DNA of 53,895 bases from Kitasatospora sp. SUK 42 (GTDB lineage Bacteria > Actinomycetota > Actinomycetes > Streptomycetales > Streptomycetaceae), in NCBI RefSeq assembly GCF_015776785.2, contig NZ_LFMD02000005.1:212828-266722 (forward strand). The letters are read 5' to 3'. The position numbers were made by a program, and so were the translations under genes. The notes under the pieces were generated by a model, which ran no database searches, was not told where the DNA came from, and saw only the letters and a program-made list of their open reading frames with translations. Within the stretch, counting starts at the first letter, position 1. Each line of letters begins with the position of its first letter. Shown one piece after another: positions 39,791 through 46,816 of this stretch.

Positions 39791-40034
39791 CGTCCTGCCC
39801 CCCACGTCCAGCGGAAGACATCGGGGATGGTGCGGCCAGTGTCGGCGCGGGCGCGGCCGTAGTGGTGCCAGAGTCTGCCACGGCCGACTGGGCGGGCGGG
39901 GTGGTGGTCACCCGCGCCGTCCTGCGCCTGGCGTGCCCGGCGCAGGGGTTCGGGCGGGGGCCACTGGAGACAAGCAGAGTTGGCCCGAATCGCCCTGCCG
40001 CAGGCGCTCGGGCAGGGCAGCATGGAGCGATAGC
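39791..40034. other. non-coding stretch before cassette 2
   Basis: Together with the end of the repeat this makes about 330 bp without a gene between the GNAT stop and cassette 2. I see no terminator of note; the GCAAG box at its right end is listed separately. Confidence 0.45.
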
Positions 40035-40049
40035 GCAAGATCTCGCAAC
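40035..40049 (+). promoter_or_regulatory. GCAAG-N5-GCAAC box 3 (upstream of cassette 2)
   Basis: GCAAG at 40035-40039 and GCAA(C) at 40045-40049, the same 10-bp period as box 1, ending 21 bp before the first cassette gene (22 bp in cassette 1). Confidence 0.62.
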
Positions 40050-40070
40050 CGACGAGTGCAGGGGGACGTC

Positions 40071-40313
40071 ATGTCGCTACTGTTCATCGCGAAGGACCCG
40101 AACAGCCCCGACGGTGATTCGCCGACGGTCTGGGTCGATGAGGAGACGAGGGACCTGGTGATCCAGGGATGGAAGATCGACTCGGCAACGGAAGCTGAGT
40201 GCCTGGCCACCGGTCGCATCCCCGATCACGAGGCAGTCGTCCGTGTGCCGGCGCGGCTCGCGCAGGCGATCAGGGAGGCTTTGGATGTCGCAGAGCGCCG
40301 CGGCGAAGATTGA
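40071..40313 (+). CDS. small cassette protein (first gene, copy 2)
   Basis: An 80-residue protein: FIAKDPNSPDGDSPTVWVDE, LVIQGWKID and VVRVPARLAQAIREALDVAER align with the 14533 product. The ATG at 40071 has AGGGGG about 8 bases upstream. It overlaps the DUF6879 start by 29 bp, a smaller overlap than in cassette 1. The central DxxSPTVWVDE block is the best-conserved part and may mark the functional surface. Function unknown. Confidence 0.76.
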   Translation: MSLLFIAKDPNSPDGDSPTVWVDEETRDLVIQGWKIDSATEAECLATGRIPDHEAVVRVPARLAQAIREALDVAERRGED

Positions 40314-40806
40314 CGAACTGCTGAGGAGCGCCACCCACTCCGCGCTCCACCTCGAAATGCGCGACGGCTACATGCAGGACGACCCCGCGCTGCACGCCTG
40401 GCGGGCCGGGCACCGCTTGGACCCCGCCGACAGGGCGTCGTGGTGGCGGCCGTGGCTGGACGTCATCGTCGAAACCGTCGGCCGCGGTGTGGAGATCCGC
40501 AGAGCGCGGATCGTCTCCGAGCCGGTCAGCGAGTACATCCGCTACGAGTACGACGTGACGTTTCCCAACGTCGAGGCCGGGGAGCAGGTCCGCTGGCTGC
40601 CCCGGCGCAGCGCCAGCGACCTGGCGCTGCCTGGCAACGACTTCTGGCTCTTTGACGGGCGCGTGGTGCGGTGGGGCCACTTCTCAGGCGACGGCGACGC
40701 CCTCGGCGGTGAACTCACCGAGGATCCGGCCGTGGTGCGGCTTTGTGTCGATGCCTTCGAGAAGGTGTGGGAGCGGGCGATTCCGCACGACAAGTACACG
40801 ATTTGA
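40285..40806 (+). CDS. DUF6879 family protein (copy 2)
   Basis: A 173-residue DUF6879 protein: ALHLEMRDGYMQDD, WRPWLDVIVETVGRGVEIRRARIV, SEYIRYEYDV, GEQVRWLPRRSASDLALPGN and FEKVWERAIPHDKYTI. It parallels the copy at 14768 in length, order of motifs and neighbours. The ATG at 40285 follows GGGAGG. It probably works with the XRE-DUF5753 protein encoded 36 bp downstream. Confidence 0.85.
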   Translation: MSQSAAAKIDELLRSATHSALHLEMRDGYMQDDPALHAWRAGHRLDPADRASWWRPWLDVIVETVGRGVEIRRARIVSEPVSEYIRYEYDVTFPNVEAGEQVRWLPRRSASDLALPGNDFWLFDGRVVRWGHFSGDGDALGGELTEDPAVVRLCVDAFEKVWERAIPHDKYTI

Positions 40807-40842
40807 CCGGCGCACCCACGAGCACACCGGACCGACAGCATT

Positions 40843-41691
40843 GTGGCGTACACCCTGCCCTCCAGCGTCGTCGCGGCCCGCAAGGCCCTCGCCGAGCGGC
40901 TCCGGGGCCTGCGGAGGGACGCGGGGATCACCGGCGACGAGCTGTCGGCCCGGTGCGGCTGGGACCCTGCCAAGACCTCCCGCCTCCAGGGTGGCAAAGC
41001 AGCCCCGTCCGACGCCGACATCCGCGCCTGGTGCCGGGCGTGCGGCGCCGAAGACCAGGCCCAGGAGCTGATCACCACCTCTCGCGCGGTCGAGTCGATG
41101 TACGTCGAGTGGCGCCGCCTGGAGAAGACAGGGCTGCGCCAGGCACAGGACTCTGTGCTCGACCTCTACCGGTGCACCCGGCGCTTTCGCGTCTACGCCA
41201 GTCGGACTGTGCCCGGTATGGTCCAGACCCGCGCCTACACCACGGCTGTCCTTCGGGCCGTCCAGCGGGCCCGGGGGACCGTGGACGACGTGGACGCCGC
41301 GGTGGAGTTCCGGATGGCCCGGCAGGCGATGGTCTTCGTCGGCGGCGCCACGTTCGCCCTCCTGGTCGAGGAGGCGGTCCTGCGCGGAGCGGTGTGCGAC
41401 GCGGACACGATGGACGGCCAACTTGGCCAGCTCATCACGGTGAGCACCCTGCCGCAGGTGAGCCTGGGTGTCATCCCGCTGGCCACAGGCCGAACCAGGT
41501 CGCCGGCGGAGGACTTCTACATGTTCGACGACGCCCAGACCTCCGTCGAACTGGTCAGCGGGCACCTGCGGCTGACACAGCCGCACGAGATGGAGATGTA
41601 TGTCCGCACCTTCGTCGAGCTGTCCCAGATGGCCGAGTTCGGGGCGGAGGCCCGGGCGCTGATCGCAGCGGTCATCGACCATCGCAGGTAG
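40843..41691 (+). CDS. XRE family regulator with DUF5753 (copy 2)
   Basis: A 282-residue XRE-DUF5753 regulator, equal in length to the copy at 15317. The helix-turn-helix spans about residues 12-70 (ERLRGLRRDAGITGDELSARCGWDPAKTSRL). The DUF5753 domain has PGMVQTRAYTTAVL, FALLVEEAVLRG and VSLGVIPL, ending YVRTFVELSQMAEFGAEARAL. It starts at GTG 40843. The GCAAG-N5-GCAAG boxes before the cassette (40035) and 5 bp after this gene (41697) repeat the arrangement of cassette 1. Confidence 0.92.
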   Translation: MAYTLPSSVVAARKALAERLRGLRRDAGITGDELSARCGWDPAKTSRLQGGKAAPSDADIRAWCRACGAEDQAQELITTSRAVESMYVEWRRLEKTGLRQAQDSVLDLYRCTRRFRVYASRTVPGMVQTRAYTTAVLRAVQRARGTVDDVDAAVEFRMARQAMVFVGGATFALLVEEAVLRGAVCDADTMDGQLGQLITVSTLPQVSLGVIPLATGRTRSPAEDFYMFDDAQTSVELVSGHLRLTQPHEMEMYVRTFVELSQMAEFGAEARALIAAVIDHRR

Positions 41692-41696
41692 CTTGC

Positions 41697-41745
41697 GCAA
41701 GAACTCGCAAGATCATGGCTCTCCGGAACGGGCACTGCGTAGCGT
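41697..41745 (+). promoter_or_regulatory. GCAAG-N5-GCAAG box 4 with candidate promoter
   Basis: GCAAG at 41697-41701 and 41707-41711, then AT, two bases, TGGC, and TAGCGT at 41740-41745 as a possible -10. This mirrors box 2 in sequence and spacing. It lies before the truncated radical SAM gene. Confidence 0.6.
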
Positions 41746-41779
41746 CTGTGCAACGCCACTTCACGGAGAGGCGGCCACG

Positions 41780-41920
41780 ATGCGACAAGCACTGGAGCGT
41801 TCGACAGCCGGACCGCAGGAACGCGGCCTCAGGACCCGGTACCTGAGCCGGATCACCGCCCGGCCCCAGCAGATCGTTCTGCAACCCACAACCTTCTGCA
41901 ACCTCAACTGCGTTCATTAG
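41780..41920 (+). pseudogene. radical SAM protein, N-terminal stub
   Basis: A 46-codon frame starting MRQALERSTAGPQERG and reading LQPTTFCNLNCVH before a TAG. CNLNC is the start of the radical SAM CxxxCxxC iron-sulfur motif, preceded by the usual (x)xPTTxCNLxC context. The gene is cut just before the third cysteine, and the sequence after 41912 is unrelated. It sits under GCAAG box 4 and was presumably the regulated target of cassette 2 before truncation. Confidence 0.68.
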
Positions 41921-41967
41921 GCAAGTCGTGTGTCGGGATTGAAGGTGTCGGCTCCAATCCCGTAACG

Positions 41968-43293
41968 TCAGCCCGCCTTGAGTCGGTCCATTAGGTCGGC
42001 GACGCCGTCGACTTGCCGGTAGGGCTTGAACGACGGGGCCAGTTCGCGCACAAGGGTGACGCATCGCTCGGCGCCGATCCGGGTGGCTAGGTCGAGCGAC
42101 TGGTTTGTGACGGCGAGGGCCTGTTCGACCTCGCGTGCCTGTAGGAGGCTGCGGGCCTCGTAGGTGAGGAAGATCCCGCGGGTCTTGTCGCGGGCGCGTG
42201 GCAGCAGACTCATGCCCTCGTCGATGCGGGCATGCGCTTCGTGGGTACGGTTGAGGTCGAGCATGCACTGGCCGGAATCAACGGCCAGGTCCGCCGTGCT
42301 CATCCACCGGCACCAGCCGGGGGCCGGGTCGGGGCTGTCGGTTAGTAGGGCGGTCTCGGCGGCGGCCAGGTCCCGGTGGCAGTCGGCGGCGGCTCCCAGG
42401 GCGGCATGTGCGCGGGCCCGGCGAAGGAAGAGCAAGGACTGTGCGGTGGGGTGCTGGGTGTGGATGAGGGCCTGGCTGAGCGGTTCGACGGCGGCGTCGG
42501 GCTGGGAGAGCCAGATCGACTGGTAGGCGAAGTCGGAGAGGATGCCGGCGCCGAGGTCCCGGTCACGGGCGGCGTGCGCGTTGGTGAGGGCCGCGTTCCA
42601 GAGCTTTCCCGCCGCGAAGTGCTGGCCCTGGTCGAAGCGGTGCCAGCCGCAGGTGCTGGCCAGGGAGGCGGCCAGCACGTGGAGCCGCCGGCCGATGGGT
42701 TGGGTGTACCGGCCCTGTTCCAGCAGGTCGGTGACCGTCTCCAGGTGGGCGTCCATCAACTTCGCGGTGTGCTGGCGCTGTTCAGTGGGCAGGGAGGTCA
42801 GCTTGGCGCTGGTGTCCTCCAGCCAGTCGACCAGTTCGCCGTCGACGCGCTTGCCGCTCAAGGCGGTGGTGAGCCGGTCGGGTTCGAGGGCAGCCCACTG
42901 GGCTGAGAGCCCGGCCAGCGCGAGCGCGCTGAAGGTCATGAAGGTGCGGCGGCGATTGTCCATTGCGGCTCTCTGTGCGTCTCGAAGTGCGTGGACGGTG
43001 AACGCCGATCCGAGCGGAACCGGTTGTTCCTGGCCGGGCAGCCAGTGTGGCCACTCGAAGGCTTCCATGTCGCTGATCGGGACGTCGAAGGCCTCGGCGA
43101 TCAGGAGCTGGGATTCGATGCTGGGCGTCTTGCGCCAGTTCTCCCACTTGCTGACGGCGGCCTTGTCGGTGCCGGAGCGGAGACCCTCGGGCCTGTTCCT
43201 GGCGGCGTGGTGGATGCGGTCCGCGAGGTCTGTTTGGGACCAGCCGCGAAGCGCGCGGGCATACGCGAGGGGGTGCCGGATCTGGTCGTCCAC
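41968..43293 (-). CDS. XRE family regulator with TPR-like C-terminus
   Basis: A 441-residue regulator. The helix-turn-helix is at about residues 8-75 (YARALRGWSQTDLADRI, KAAVSKWENWRKTPSIESQL). A short hydrophobic stretch (TFMTFSALALAGLSAQW) is followed by TPR-like helical repeats from about 150 (AAGKLWNAALTNAHAARD, AVEPLSQALIHTQHP, AEHALGA-type units). It starts at GTG 43293. Divergent from the Gfo/DegT/NUDIX operon with 155 bp between; a GGGACTAC direct repeat in the gap may be its site. Probably the pathway-specific regulator. Confidence 0.88.
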   Translation of the reverse strand: MDDQIRHPLAYARALRGWSQTDLADRIHHAARNRPEGLRSGTDKAAVSKWENWRKTPSIESQLLIAEAFDVPISDMEAFEWPHWLPGQEQPVPLGSAFTVHALRDAQRAAMDNRRRTFMTFSALALAGLSAQWAALEPDRLTTALSGKRVDGELVDWLEDTSAKLTSLPTEQRQHTAKLMDAHLETVTDLLEQGRYTQPIGRRLHVLAASLASTCGWHRFDQGQHFAAGKLWNAALTNAHAARDRDLGAGILSDFAYQSIWLSQPDAAVEPLSQALIHTQHPTAQSLLFLRRARAHAALGAAADCHRDLAAAETALLTDSPDPAPGWCRWMSTADLAVDSGQCMLDLNRTHEAHARIDEGMSLLPRARDKTRGIFLTYEARSLLQAREVEQALAVTNQSLDLATRIGAERCVTLVRELAPSFKPYRQVDGVADLMDRLKAG

Positions 43294-43344
43294 GGGGCGA
43301 ATCCCATCATCGATGGTGACCGTGAGCCTACTGCGCGAACGGGC

Positions 43345-43363
43345 GGGACTACCCCGGGACTAC
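43345..43363. promoter_or_regulatory. GGGACTAC-N3-GGGACTAC direct repeat
   Basis: Two perfect 8-bp copies with an 11-bp period in the divergent gap between the XRE-TPR regulator and the Gfo/Idh gene. Candidate binding site for the XRE-TPR protein. Confidence 0.5.
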
Positions 43364-43448
43364 AGACAACGCCTGGTCGGTAACTGCGAGTTGAGCTCTA
43401 CTCGTCGTGCACCGACAAGTTCCTTCACGAAGCGGAAGGAGTCCGCGC

Positions 43449-44441
43449 ATGAAACGACGCGCTGCGGTCATCGGCCTTGGCCACCAGGCAATCGGAGATC
43501 ACCTCCCCGGCCTGCTCGCCTCCAGCAGGGCCGAACTCGTCGCCGTCTGCGACAGCGACCTCGACACCCTGCGGCAGCGGCAGGAACAGCTCCAGGTCCC
43601 AGGATTCACCCGCGCCAGTGAGCTGCTGGACGCGGCGGCCCCGGACTTCGTGGTCGTCGTAGTCCCACACCACGCCGGCCGCGAGGTCGTCCAGGAGTGC
43701 GCCGACCGAGGCGTCCACGTCCTCAAGGAGAAACCCTTCGCCACCTCCGTGCCGGAGGCTCAGGACCTCGCCGAGATCTGCCGAGCCGGGCAGATCGAGC
43801 TGATGGTCACCCTCCAGCGGCGCTTCAACCCGATCTACACCAGCGTCGCCGGACTGCTGGACCAGATCGGCACGCCGTTCCTCATCGACGGCCAGTACAC
43901 CTTCCACACCGACGACCCCGGCGGCGGCTGGCGCGGAGACATCCGCCAGGCCGGGGGCGGCTGCATCATCGACATGGGCTACCACCTCATCGATCTGCTG
44001 CTGTGGTACTTCGGCCTGCCCAGCCGGGTCATCGCCGACTTCTCCACCACCGCCGTCCCCGGCGGCGGGTACGACGCCGAGGACACCGCCGTCATCCAGC
44101 TCGGCTACGACAGCGACCTGTACGGCTCGGTGCTGCTGTCCCGGTGGGTGGCCCCCAAGACCGAGCGGCTGCACGTGGTCGGCACCCGTGGCTCGGTGCT
44201 GCTGACCAAGGGCCAGGTCCAGCGCCTCGACCTGGGCGGCGCGGTCGTGGAGGAGCTGACCCGACCGCACGCGCCGGCCTCGGCATCGGCCGCGCAGATC
44301 GACTACTTCTGCCGCGTCCTGGACGGCGAGCGGCCCAACACCTCCGGCCCGGAACAGCACCTCGCGCACGCCGCTTTCATCGCCTCCTGCTACCGGTCCA
44401 AGGCGGCGGGGCGCTACATCGACCCGAAGGAGATGCTGTGA
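43449..44441 (+). CDS. Gfo/Idh/MocA family oxidoreductase
   Basis: A 330-residue NAD(P)-dependent sugar or cyclitol dehydrogenase. The N-terminal Rossmann fold has AVIGLGHQAIGDHLPGLL and VAVCDSD. The catalytic-loop Lys lies in KEKPFA (EKP 94-96). The C-terminal domain has LQRRFNPIY, GGGCIIDMGYHLIDLLLWYFG and a Gly-rich sheet. The ATG at 43449 has AAGGAG 8 bases upstream. Its stop overlaps the DegT start by four bases. With the aminotransferase it would oxidise a hydroxyl to a ketone that is then aminated, as in NtdC/NtdA or RifL/RifK pairs (analogy, not proof). Confidence 0.9.
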   Translation: MKRRAAVIGLGHQAIGDHLPGLLASSRAELVAVCDSDLDTLRQRQEQLQVPGFTRASELLDAAAPDFVVVVVPHHAGREVVQECADRGVHVLKEKPFATSVPEAQDLAEICRAGQIELMVTLQRRFNPIYTSVAGLLDQIGTPFLIDGQYTFHTDDPGGGWRGDIRQAGGGCIIDMGYHLIDLLLWYFGLPSRVIADFSTTAVPGGGYDAEDTAVIQLGYDSDLYGSVLLSRWVAPKTERLHVVGTRGSVLLTKGQVQRLDLGGAVVEELTRPHAPASASAAQIDYFCRVLDGERPNTSGPEQHLAHAAFIASCYRSKAAGRYIDPKEML

Positions 44442-45691
44442 CCAGCGTCCTCGCCCTGCTCGGCGGCAAGCCCGCTGTCACCGCCAAAGGCCCGCACTTC
44501 ACCTGGCCGCCGATCGACGACACCACCCGCGCCAAGGTTGCCGCCCAGCTGGAGGAGTCGATCTCCATCCCCGGCCGGTCCGGCATCGTCGCCGAGTTGG
44601 AGGACGGCCTGCAGGAGTACTTCGGCGTCCGGCACGCGGTCACCACCAGCTCCGGCACCGCCGCCCTGCACGCCACCTACTGGGCCGCGCGGATCAAGCC
44701 CGGCGACGAGGTGATCGTGCCGACCTGGACGTTCCACGCCACCGCCTCCCCGCTGTTCCACCTGCGCGCGGTGCCGGTGCTGTGCGAGACCGGGCCGGAC
44801 GGCAACATCGACCCCAACCGGATCGAGGAGCTGATCACACCCCGGACCCGGGCGGTGATGGTCACCCATCTATGGGGCAAGCCCGCCGACATGACCGACA
44901 TCGTCGCGGTCGCCAACGCCCACGACCTGGCGGTACTGGAGGACGGCTCCCACGCCCACGGCGCGAGCATCGCCGGGCAGAAGGTCGGCACCTTCGGTCT
45001 CGCCTCGGCCTTCTCCCTCAACGGCCCCAAGCCGCTGTCCGGCGGCGAGGGCGGGTTCGTCCTCACGGACGACGACGACACCTACCACCGCATCATCACG
45101 CTCGCGCACTACAACAAGCGCGCCAAGACCGAGATCCCAGAAGGCCATCCGCTCGCGCGGTACGCGGTCACCGGAGCCGGCCTCAAGCTCCGCATCCACC
45201 CGCTCGCCGCCGCCATCGCCCGCGACCAGCTCGCCCGCCTCGACGGCTACCTTGCCGGACGGGCGGAGATCGCCCGCTACCTCACCGGCCAGCTGGCCCG
45301 GATACCCGGCCTGGCGGTCACCGAGATGCCCGACGGAGTGATCCCGTCCTGGTACGGGTTGACGCTCACCTACCGGCCGGACGAGCTCGGCGGCCTACCG
45401 ATCGAGAGGTTCCACCAGGCGCTGATCGCCGAGGGCGCCACTGAGTTCGACCGGCCCGGCTCCACCTGCCCGATGAATCAGCTGCCGCTGTACCAGCAGC
45501 CCAGCATGCTGTTCCCCGGTCACCCGCACTCCCACCGCCGGTACAAGGCCGGGGACTTCCCCGTTGCCGAGCGCGCACACGCCCACACGATCAAGCTCCC
45601 GGTCTGGCATCGTGAGCAGGATCTGAAAGTGGCCGAGCAGTACGTCCGCGCGGCCATCAAGATCAGCGACCATCACAAGGAGCTGCAGTGA
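44438..45691 (+). CDS. DegT/DnrJ/EryC1 family aminotransferase
   Basis: A 417-residue PLP aminotransferase. VTTSSGTAALHATY (phosphate-binding region, about 68-81), VIVPTWTFHATASPLFH, VLEDGSHAHG (Asp169 to the pyridine nitrogen) and SLNGPKPLSGGEGG with the Schiff-base Lys198 are all present. This type aminates keto-sugars or keto-cyclitols and includes AHBA synthase and NtdA. Start GTG 44438 overlaps the Gfo/Idh stop by four bases; its own stop overlaps the NUDIX start. It is complete in length. Product identity cannot be told from sequence. Confidence 0.92.
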   Translation: MTSVLALLGGKPAVTAKGPHFTWPPIDDTTRAKVAAQLEESISIPGRSGIVAELEDGLQEYFGVRHAVTTSSGTAALHATYWAARIKPGDEVIVPTWTFHATASPLFHLRAVPVLCETGPDGNIDPNRIEELITPRTRAVMVTHLWGKPADMTDIVAVANAHDLAVLEDGSHAHGASIAGQKVGTFGLASAFSLNGPKPLSGGEGGFVLTDDDDTYHRIITLAHYNKRAKTEIPEGHPLARYAVTGAGLKLRIHPLAAAIARDQLARLDGYLAGRAEIARYLTGQLARIPGLAVTEMPDGVIPSWYGLTLTYRPDELGGLPIERFHQALIAEGATEFDRPGSTCPMNQLPLYQQPSMLFPGHPHSHRRYKAGDFPVAERAHAHTIKLPVWHREQDLKVAEQYVRAAIKISDHHKELQ

Positions 45692-46122
45692 CTGTCACCT
45701 CCCCCGAGTTCGTGGCCGGCCTGGCGGCCGATGCCGAAGCCGCCGGCATCACCGGCTTTGTCGCCGCCGCCGTGATCAACCACGACGGCCGGGTCCTGCT
45801 CGTCCGTCGCAACCCCGACGACTACATGGGCGGCCTGTGGGAGATCCCCTCCGGAACGGTCGAGACCGGGGAAACCATCCTGGACGCCCTCCACCGGGAG
45901 ACCGCCGAGGAGACCGGCCTGACCGTCGACCAGGTCACCGGCTACATCGGACACTTCGACTACAAGAACAGCCGGGGCGGCACGACCCGCCAGTTCAACT
46001 TCGCCGTCACCGTGGAGAAGACCGAACCGGTCGTCCTCACCGAACACGACGCCCATCAGTGGGCCCTCCCGGGTGAGCTGCCCGAGGTGAGCGACGCGGT
46101 TCGCGAGCTGATCGCACACTGA
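45688..46122 (+). CDS. NUDIX hydrolase
   Basis: A 144-residue NUDIX protein. The NUDIX box lies at residues 56-78, starting GTVETGETI and ending RETAEETGL with all the expected Gly, Glu and Arg residues. WEIPSG precedes it. It would cleave a nucleoside diphosphate linked to another group. The GTG at 45688 overlaps the DegT stop by four bases, making it the third coupled gene; it may release a sugar phosphate from a nucleotide sugar or remove a by-product. A hairpin follows. Confidence 0.92.
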   Translation: MTVTSPEFVAGLAADAEAAGITGFVAAAVINHDGRVLLVRRNPDDYMGGLWEIPSGTVETGETILDALHRETAEETGLTVDQVTGYIGHFDYKNSRGGTTRQFNFAVTVEKTEPVVLTEHDAHQWALPGELPEVSDAVRELIAH

Positions 46123-46139
46123 GGTGCGGTGAGTAGGAC

Positions 46140-46172
46140 GGGACCCCTGAGATCGGCGGCTTCCAGGGGCCC
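46140..46172 (+). terminator. hairpin after the NUDIX gene
   Basis: GGG-A-CCCCTG (46140-46149) pairs with CAGGGGCCC (46164-46172), a 9-bp stem with one bulged A and a 14-base loop, 18 bp past the stop. Confidence 0.6.
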
Positions 46173-46241
46173 CGCCCCACTACGGTCGATATGACCTGCG
46201 GCGACTCAAGGGGGTAACTGCCGATGCGCTGCCGAGTTCCT

Positions 46242-46532
46242 GCCCGCACGGCGGCGTACCGGTGGGGCGGGCTGATCACCCCGGCGTCGGCCGACCTGCT
46301 GGAGGAGACCGACAGCAGGACCTTCGCCCTGTGCGAGGTGATGGTCCGTGAGCCGTGGCGTGGTGCGGGAGTTGCGCGGACCCTGCACGAGGAGCTGCTG
46401 TCCCACCGGATCGAGGAGGGCCACCCGCGGGCCAGGGCCCTCTACGAGAGGTTGGGCTACTCCCGGATGGGCACCGTGCGGCCCTACCCGGACGGGCCAC
46501 GCTACGACTCCATGCTCCGCACGATCGCCTGA
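46242..46532 (+). pseudogene. truncated GNAT copy
   Basis: From PARTAAYRWGGL to the end this frame repeats the GNAT protein of 39181-39738. It lacks the first ~80 codons and eight internal codons (RSHLLVEE), the latter an in-frame deletion between similar GAG-rich words. An ATG at 46224 (MRCRV) opens the frame, but without the N-terminal half of the domain the product is unlikely to fold. Confidence 0.75.
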
Positions 46533-46585
46533 CCCACGCACGCGACGTACTCCCGGCGGAGCACTGTCGATGGATCCGGTCGCCG
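46242..46585 (+). repeat. long direct repeat, right copy
   Basis: The partner of 39424-39790 in the same orientation. It extends past the GNAT stop through ACTCCCGGCG and TCGATGGATCC. Recombination between the copies would remove about 6.8 kb including cassette 2 and the biosynthetic operon. Confidence 0.85.
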
Positions 46586-46609
46586 CCGCAGGCCTGGGGG
46601 AGGGCCCTG

Positions 46610-46789
46610 ATGGACGTCAACCGTCGTGACGTGCGCCAACGTGCCGTCCACCTTTCCGCCGCCCTGGCGCTGCCGCTGGGCTACGACCACGAGGCGGTGA
46701 ACCGAACACCCCGCGCGCGCCGGCCCGGCGCCCGGGTCGGCAGCACTACAGGAACCCACAGCCCGGGTTCGAGGCATTCGCCCCTTTGA
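46610..46789 (+). pseudogene. short N-terminal fragment of unknown gene
   Basis: A 59-residue frame: MDVNRRDVRQRAVHLSAALALPLGYDHEAVNR looks coding; the remainder (TPRARRPGARVGS onward) does not. It may be the start of a gene cut off at the border with the relaxase region. Confidence 0.3.
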
Positions 46790-46816
46790 GCCCGGCCGAC
46801 AGGTTGGCCGGGGCCG

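Noticed and set aside
43697..45691. 664-residue frame as a Gfo-DegT fusion
   Set aside because: The first ~250 codons are a shadow of the Gfo/Idh gene; the aminotransferase starts at GTG 44438 with a four-base overlap.
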